From NCBI GenBank assembly GCA_021775655.1, contig JAJFHK010000247.1, positions 1 to 12,264 of the forward strand: DNA of 12,264 nt, given 5' to 3'. Numbering within the stretch: the stretch's first letter is position 1; each line of letters starts with the position of its first letter. This document shows, one piece after another, positions 7,153 through 12,264 of the stretch. A program made the translations under genes and the position numbers. Below the pieces are notes generated by a model that saw only the letters and a list, made by a program, of their open reading frames with translations, was not told where the DNA came from and made no database searches. This DNA is from Filomicrobium sp. (GTDB lineage Bacteria; Pseudomonadota; Alphaproteobacteria; Rhizobiales; Hyphomicrobiaceae).

Positions 7153-9138
7153 ATGAACCGACCACTCGCCAGCACCGCTCCGGCCACGTCGGCGCAAGTT
7201 GCCGCGCCGCAAGAAGCAGCAGGGTTTAGACCGGACATCGAAGGCTTGCGCGCATTCTGCGTTGGAGCCGTCGTTGCTTTCCATGCCTTTCCGGCGATGC
7301 TTCCCGGCGGCTTTATCGGTGTCGACGTCTTTTTCGTGATCTCCGGGTTTTTGATCACGCAGCTCTTGTTGCGTGAGATCGAGGCAACGGGTGCAATTGA
7401 CCTTTGGGACTTTTGGGCTCGGCGCATCCGGCGCATCCTTCCTGCGGCGACAGTCGTGCTTTGCGCTACAGCGGTCATGGCGCTGTTCTTGTCGGCGATT
7501 GATACGCGGTTGCTCGGCCGTCACATTATTGCAGCCGCGCTCTTCTATTATAATTGGCGGCAGGCGGGCTTTGCCGTCGACTATCTTGCGCAGGACGACC
7601 GTGACAATCCCTTGTTGCACTATTGGTCACTGGCGGTCGAGGAGCAATTCTATTTGGTGTGGCCGCTACTCTTGGCTGCAATTGCGTGGTGGCTGAGGCG
7701 GCGTGCTTCGCACGCGTCAGTCATATCCACCATTGGAATGACAGTGGGGATTCTGGCAGTTTTGTCGTTTGCAGCGTCTGTGTATGTGACGACAACAAAT
7801 GCGCCATTGGCATTCTTCAGTACATTCACGCGGTCCTGGCAGCTGCTCGCCGGGGCAGCGGTTGCAGTGCTTGCAATGCGTAAGAGTCCGCGGGATGGCT
7901 TTGTTGCCAGCGGAGTAGGGCTCGCCTGTATTGTTGTTTTGATTGCCAGCTGCGTCTTGATTTCTGAATCTGTTGCATATCCAGGATTTGCAGCAGCTGC
8001 ACCCACACTCGCAGGGGCCCTGTTGCTCTACGTCGGCGCTGCTCGGAATGCGTGGTCATCGGCGTTACTTTCAGCAGCTCCGTTGAGATACGTCGGACGC
8101 ATATCTTTTTCCTGGTATCTGTGGCATTGGCCGCTGATCGTTTTTGCCAGCTTAGCCTATTCGGAAGTTGGCATGGGCGTTGCGTTGCCTGGTAGCGCGC
8201 CAGCGTGGGCTGCAATCGCGGTTTCGTTCTGCCTTGCGGCGCTGACCTACCGCTACGTTGAAGTGCCACTTCGCTTCAGCCCAGACCTCAAAGCGTCACG
8301 GAAGAAGACATATCTATTCGGAGCACTCCTGATTGCCATCGGAGCTGGAACCGGGCTTGCCATGAAGACCTTTGGACCGGACGCCGTTCCGATTGGAAAT
8401 GGTGCCTTCATGAGCCGCTCGGCCATCAAGCAGGACCGCCCCGTCATCTATTCAGACCGTTGCCTCCTTCGGTTTGCCGATGTTGACTATTCTTCATGTG
8501 TCTATGGTGACGAGAGTGGCAACAAGACGGTCGTCTTGTTCGGCGACTCGCATGCCGGGAACTGGTTTTCCGCTCTCAACAACGCCGCAGAGAAACTTGG
8601 CTGGCGCGTATCTGTTCGGATCAAGGCGTCGTGCCGCCCGATCGAGGCACCGCAGGAGCACGGCAACGGCCGAGATTATCCCGAATGTGACGACTGGCGC
8701 AGTCGCGTCATGAAGGAGCTTGCGGACACCAAACCCGATCTGGTCGTCGTTTCGAGTATGAGCAACCAATTGCCGGCGGAAAACGAACAGATAACCTTCG
8801 GGGCATTGGCCAAGATGGCACCGACAGTCGTGATGCGTGATACGCCCATGTTACCGGAAACGCCTGGTGATTGCCTCAAGCGGACGGGGACGCCCGAGAA
8901 ATGCGCGTGGAACATCGACGGGTTGATTTCGCGTAATAGCTATCCAAAAACGGAGCCTTCTCAACTCCCAGCAGGCGTATCTATTCTCAATCTAAATGAC
9001 CGCATATGTCCTAATGGAATCTGCCGCGCAATTACAGGCGGGCGCGTCCTGATGTCGGACAAGCATCACTTATCGGATAGTTTTTCTAAAACACTTGCAG
9101 ATGAGTTCGAGCAACTGTTGATGAAGCACGCGAAGTGA
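7153..9138 (+). CDS. Membrane O-acyltransferase with C-terminal SGNH domain (OafA/YrhL type)
   Basis: This protein of about 661 residues combines an Acyltransferase-3 membrane domain (about 25-375) with a periplasmic SGNH hydrolase-like domain (about 430-655). Membrane-domain signatures are FRPDIEGLRAF (25-35, Arg33), the catalytic-type His44 in AFHAF, GGFIGVDVFFVISGFLI (52-68), HYWSLAVEEQFYLVWP (156-171), FSWYLWHWPL (319-328) and YRYVEVPLR (366-374). About ten membrane segments are apparent. The SGNH part has GDSH with Ser466 and a DKHHL motif giving Asp636 and His639, so the triad looks intact. Eight cysteines (437, 449, 494, 512, 574, 584, 619, 624) suit a disulfide-bonded periplasmic fold. 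Known relatives transfer acetyl groups to lipopolysaccharide, exopolysaccharide or other surface glycans. No polysaccharide genes lie nearby, so its acceptor is unknown. It is 148 bp from the CoA-transferase and convergent with the next gene. Confidence 0.93.
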   Translation: MNRPLASTAPATSAQVAAPQEAAGFRPDIEGLRAFCVGAVVAFHAFPAMLPGGFIGVDVFFVISGFLITQLLLREIEATGAIDLWDFWARRIRRILPAATVVLCATAVMALFLSAIDTRLLGRHIIAAALFYYNWRQAGFAVDYLAQDDRDNPLLHYWSLAVEEQFYLVWPLLLAAIAWWLRRRASHASVISTIGMTVGILAVLSFAASVYVTTTNAPLAFFSTFTRSWQLLAGAAVAVLAMRKSPRDGFVASGVGLACIVVLIASCVLISESVAYPGFAAAAPTLAGALLLYVGAARNAWSSALLSAAPLRYVGRISFSWYLWHWPLIVFASLAYSEVGMGVALPGSAPAWAAIAVSFCLAALTYRYVEVPLRFSPDLKASRKKTYLFGALLIAIGAGTGLAMKTFGPDAVPIGNGAFMSRSAIKQDRPVIYSDRCLLRFADVDYSSCVYGDESGNKTVVLFGDSHAGNWFSALNNAAEKLGWRVSVRIKASCRPIEAPQEHGNGRDYPECDDWRSRVMKELADTKPDLVVVSSMSNQLPAENEQITFGALAKMAPTVVMRDTPMLPETPGDCLKRTGTPEKCAWNIDGLISRNSYPKTEPSQLPAGVSILNLNDRICPNGICRAITGGRVLMSDKHHLSDSFSKTLADEFEQLLMKHAK

Positions 9139-9175
9139 CCGTTAATTGAGCATCGATTGCTTCGGCAGCCGACTG

Positions 9176-9901
9176 CTATTCAACGCCTTCCAGGCGAACT
9201 GCATCCAACGCGTTCGAGCGGTATTCGCGCCGGTAGACGACCCATAGAACCCAGGCGCATGCGGCCATAAATATTAGCGGATGCAAGAACCAGCCAAGAC
9301 CGGCGATGGCAAAATAGATCGTTCGCAGACCGTTATTGGTGTGAGTGGCGGCGACAGTTGCAAGACGCGCAGTCTTTGCGATATGGCGCTCACCTAACTC
9401 AGGCTCATTCGTGTCGCAGTGTGGCATCGCTCCCAGCATAATGCCGACGTAGTGGGTCAATCTGAACGCCCAAGCGAATTTGAAAAAGGCTCGAATAACG
9501 AGCGCCATGATGAACATGATTTTCAGCTCCCACATCGCGATGGCGGACTCAGCGACAAATGGGAGCTGCTCGAATCGCACTTTGACGTTTTCGGCAGCGC
9601 CGAGCATGGCGGCCAGGCCACCCAAGACAATTACGGTCGTGGAAGCAAAGAAGGCATTGCCGCTTGCCAACGCCGTGAGCAGCTGTGCATCCATGATGCG
9701 AACTTCGCGTTCGAATACGTTGCGCATCCACTGTTTGCGCCGATTTTCAACGGCCGCAACCAGGCCCTTCTTATCCTTTAGTGGACCGGAACGCACAGCC
9801 CAGCCGTAGCCGAAATAGCAAACGGAAAACCATATCAGGGCGGCATAGTCGAGGATGGAAATGGCGCTAAGTGACATGAGGCCTACATTGCGCCGATTCA
9901 T
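9176..9901 (-). CDS. DUF599 family integral membrane protein, function unknown
   Basis: The 241-residue product matches my recollection of the DUF599 family, common in proteobacteria and without an assigned role. Four hydrophobic segments are seen at about 12-36, 78-102, 120-146 and 192-224. The long loop after helix 1 (37-72) is rich in charged residues (RRKQWMRNVFEREVR). The most recognisable block is THTNNGLRTIYFAIAGLGWF at 187-205. Two starts are possible: ATG at 9901 (used here) or ATG at 9877, nine codons in, which would place helix 1 nearer the N-terminus as usual for the family. Neither has a strong ribosome site. It faces the acyltransferase tail to tail (37 bp apart) and tex head to head. 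Confidence 0.85.
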   Translation of the reverse strand: MNRRNVGLMSLSAISILDYAALIWFSVCYFGYGWAVRSGPLKDKKGLVAAVENRRKQWMRNVFEREVRIMDAQLLTALASGNAFFASTTVIVLGGLAAMLGAAENVKVRFEQLPFVAESAIAMWELKIMFIMALVIRAFFKFAWAFRLTHYVGIMLGAMPHCDTNEPELGERHIAKTARLATVAATHTNNGLRTIYFAIAGLGWFLHPLIFMAACAWVLWVVYRREYRSNALDAVRLEGVE

Positions 9902-9942
9902 CGTCGCGGGGTAGTGGCCTCGTGAACTATCGCTAAAGTCAA

Positions 9943-10000
9943 GTCCAGCTTTGTCTGGTCATCTCTTGAATTCTCGGCTTGTGGGTCCCGCTGTGTCTGG
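9943..10000. repeat. 16-bp imperfect direct repeat pair, 42-bp period
   Basis: GTCCAGCTTTGTCTGG (9943-9958) and GTCCCGCTGTGTCTGG (9985-10000) match at 14 of 16 positions and start exactly 42 bp apart, close to four helical turns. They lie in the divergent gap between the DUF599 gene and tex. The repeats are seen directly; a protein-binding role is a guess. Confidence 0.4.
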
Positions 10001-10132
10001 CAAAAAAAGTTCGTTGGATTTCACATCCGCGATCTGGAATCCAATAGAGTGGCGGGTTGTTGCGCGCTATAAGCGAAGCCTGCCTCGACGCCGAGCAAGC
10101 CGGCCAATAAGTTGCCCAAAGGAAGATGAGCG

Positions 10133-12264
10133 ATGACACCCATTACTGCGCGCATCGCCAAAGAACTTAACATTCCGACTGGCCAGGTCACGGCTGCTGT
10201 CGAGCTGTTCGACGAGGGTGCGACGGTTCCGTTCGTCGCCCGTTACCGGAAGGAAAAGACAGGAGGTCTGGACGACACGCAGCTTCGGTCGATTGAGGAG
10301 CGGCTTGGCTACCTGAGGCAGCTGGACGATCGACGCGCGAGCGTTTTGCGGTCAATTGACGAGCAGGGCAAGTTGACCGACGAACTGCGGAAAGCCATCG
10401 CAGCGGCTGCGAGCAAAGTCGAACTCGAAGACCTCTATGCGCCGTTCAAGCAAAAGCGGCGGACCAAAGCGCAAATTGCGCGTGAAGCCGGACTTGGGCC
10501 GCTGGCCGATGCATTACTGTCGAAGCCGGAACTGCATCCCGAGCAGGAAGCCGCCAAGTTCGTCAATGCTGAAAATGGGCTTCCAGACGCGCAAGCCTGC
10601 CTTGATGGTGCGCGCGCCATTTTGATTGAGCGTATCGGAGAGAATGCGCAGCTCATCGGTGGCTTGCGCGAGAGGCTGTGGAACTCGGGCAGGCTTGCTT
10701 CGAAGCTTGCCAAGGGGAAGGCTGCCGAGGGCGCAAAGTATTCGGACTACTTCGAATTCGATCAAGCCATTCGGGACTTGCCTTCTCACCGAGCACTAGC
10801 GCTGCTACGCGGCCGAAATGAAGGCTTTCTTAGTCTCGGCCTAGATATCGCTTTCGATCCAAGCCGCGAAACGCATCCCGCGATTTCCAGGATCATGGCC
10901 GCGTTCAATATCAACGATCACGGTCGGCTCGCCGATGTCTGGCTGGTTGAGACAGCGCGCCAAGCGTGGAAGTTAAAGCTTCATAAGTCGCTTTCCACCG
11001 ACTTGATCGCACGGCTGAAAGAGCAGGCAGACAAAGCCGCAATCGACGTATTCAAGTCAAACCTCAAGGACCTGCTGCTGGCGGCTCCCGCGGGACCACG
11101 CGTTACCATGGGCCTCGACCCTGGAATTCGCACGGGCGTCAAAGTTGCTGTGGTCGATACTACCGGCAAGCTACTGGATTGCGCCACCGTATATCCGCAC
11201 CCTCCCCGCAACGACTGGCAGGGAGCTTTGAGGGGGCTTGCGGGGCTGTGCAGAAAGCACAAGGTCACTGTCGTCGCCATAGGAAATGGCACGGCTAGCC
11301 GGGAAACCGATAAACTTGCTGATGACCTTGTTCAGCACCTCGGCGATCCCAAACCGATGAGAGTCATAGTGTCGGAAGCTGGCGCGTCGGTCTATTCAGC
11401 CTCCGAACTTGCCGCCAAGGAATTCCCTGGCCTCGATGTCAGCCTGCGCGGGGCGGTTTCGATCGCACGGCGGCTGCAGGACCCACTCGCCGAACTCGTC
11501 AAGATCGATCCGAAGGCAATCGGAGTCGGCCAATACCAGCACGACGTTGACCAGGGGGAACTCGCACGTTCACTGGATGCGGCTGTCGAAGATTGCGTGA
11601 ATTCCGTCGGTGTTGACATCAACACCGCCTCGGCGCCCTTGCTGGCACGTGTTGCCGGTCTCAACACAGCGATCGCCCAGAACATCGTCTTGCACCGAGA
11701 CGACAACGGTGCCTTCAAGAAGCGGACAGAAATCAAGAAGGTCGCGCGGCTCGGGCCCAAGGCATTCGAACAGGCCGCTGGCTTTCTACGTATCATGAAT
11801 GGTTCGAATCCGCTCGATGCCTCGGCGGTCCACCCTGAAACCTATAAGCTGGTTGAACGAATGGCGGCGGCGACTAAGAAACCGCTGAAGGCCATGATTG
11901 GCGATAGCGCCTTCCTGCGTTCGCTGGAACCTCAGCGATTTGCCGATGAACAATTCGGCGTACCGACGGTGACCGATATTCTTTCTGAATTGGAAAAGCC
12001 CGGCCGGGATCCGAGGCCCGAATTCAAGACCGCAAATTTCCAAGACGGGGTTGAAAAACTCTCAGATCTCCGCCCGGGCATGGTGATGGAAGGCGTCGTA
12101 ACGAATGTCACAGACTTTGGCGCCTTTGTTGATGTAGGGGTGCATCAGGATGGACTGGTGCATGTCTCTGAGTTGGCCGACCGCTTCGTCAAAGACCCGA
12201 GAGATATCGTCAAGGCTGGTGCCATAGTGCGTGTTCGCGTCAAGGACGTCGATGTGGACCGCAA
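10133..12264 (+). CDS. tex: Transcription accessory protein Tex, 3' end outside window
   Basis: About 710 codons are visible of a protein that is usually around 770-785 residues, so only the C-terminal tail is cut off. Tex is a conserved cytoplasmic nucleic-acid-binding protein related to eukaryotic Spt6 and linked to transcription and expression of toxin and stress genes. The N-terminal helical Tex domain contains the signature FVARYRKEKTGGLDD (about 32-46). The YqgF/RNase H-like domain begins at GLDPGIRTG (327-335, Asp329) and includes IGNGTASRET (383-392). SLRGAVSIARRLQDPLAELVKIDP, then IGVGQYQHDV, precede a helix-hairpin-helix at NTASAPLLARVAGL (497-510). An S1 RNA-binding domain starts at GMVMEGVVTNVTDFGAFVDVG (from 649). 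AAAGGA lies 9 nt before the ATG. The ATG 7 nt upstream (10126) is out of frame and hits a stop after 14 codons. It appears to be a separate, housekeeping transcription unit. Confidence 0.97.
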   Translation, partial: MTPITARIAKELNIPTGQVTAAVELFDEGATVPFVARYRKEKTGGLDDTQLRSIEERLGYLRQLDDRRASVLRSIDEQGKLTDELRKAIAAAASKVELEDLYAPFKQKRRTKAQIAREAGLGPLADALLSKPELHPEQEAAKFVNAENGLPDAQACLDGARAILIERIGENAQLIGGLRERLWNSGRLASKLAKGKAAEGAKYSDYFEFDQAIRDLPSHRALALLRGRNEGFLSLGLDIAFDPSRETHPAISRIMAAFNINDHGRLADVWLVETARQAWKLKLHKSLSTDLIARLKEQADKAAIDVFKSNLKDLLLAAPAGPRVTMGLDPGIRTGVKVAVVDTTGKLLDCATVYPHPPRNDWQGALRGLAGLCRKHKVTVVAIGNGTASRETDKLADDLVQHLGDPKPMRVIVSEAGASVYSASELAAKEFPGLDVSLRGAVSIARRLQDPLAELVKIDPKAIGVGQYQHDVDQGELARSLDAAVEDCVNSVGVDINTASAPLLARVAGLNTAIAQNIVLHRDDNGAFKKRTEIKKVARLGPKAFEQAAGFLRIMNGSNPLDASAVHPETYKLVERMAAATKKPLKAMIGDSAFLRSLEPQRFADEQFGVPTVTDILSELEKPGRDPRPEFKTANFQDGVEKLSDLRPGMVMEGVVTNVTDFGAFVDVGVHQDGLVHVSELADRFVKDPRDIVKAGAIVRVRVKDVDVDR

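Noticed and set aside
9139..9175. A possible bidirectional terminator between the convergent acyltransferase and DUF599 genes
   Set aside because: Only short, weak stems can be drawn (GC-TTCG-GC and similar), with no T-run on either strand.
9419..9781. A 120-codon plus-strand open reading frame
   Set aside because: It is antisense to the DUF599 gene, which has four clear membrane helices and the family motif.

Overview
The window reads as chromosomal DNA from an alphaproteobacterium, most likely a Rhizobiales member of the Mesorhizobium/Phyllobacteriaceae type. This is an impression from moderately high GC, codon use and protein resemblance; no search was run. It holds eight protein-coding genes, two of them cut by the window edges. 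I see no RNA genes, CRISPR arrays, insertion sequences or phage genes.

Region 1 (about 1-7004) looks like a compact uptake-and-catabolism module for an organic acid. A large FAD/iron-sulfur D-2-hydroxyacid dehydrogenase of the YdiJ/GlcD type (minus strand, C-terminus beyond position 1) is divergent from a complete tripartite TRAP transporter (dctP, dctQ, dctM), followed by a class III (CaiB/BaiF) CoA-transferase. The shared 255-bp intergenic region carries a 15-bp AT-rich palindrome (2560-2574), a good candidate operator, and a long dctP leader with an 8-bp inverted repeat. A terminator-like hairpin lies between dctP and dctQ and could favour production of the binding protein over the membrane subunits. 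The inferred pathway is periplasmic capture of a carboxylate, import by DctQM, then oxidation of a D-2-hydroxy group and/or CoA activation. The exact substrate cannot be read from the sequence; a C4-C5 (hydroxy)dicarboxylate is my leading guess.

Region 2 (about 7005-9138) holds one gene for a membrane acyltransferase of the OafA type fused to a periplasmic SGNH hydrolase-like domain. Such proteins O-acylate cell-surface glycans. It appears to be its own unit and has no glycan biosynthesis neighbours here.

Region 3 (9176-12264) has a four-helix DUF599 membrane protein on the minus strand, convergent with the acyltransferase and divergent from tex. The tex gene encodes a conserved RNA-binding transcription accessory protein; its final part lies past the window end. 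The 231-bp DUF599-tex gap contains a 16-bp imperfect direct repeat with a 42-bp period.
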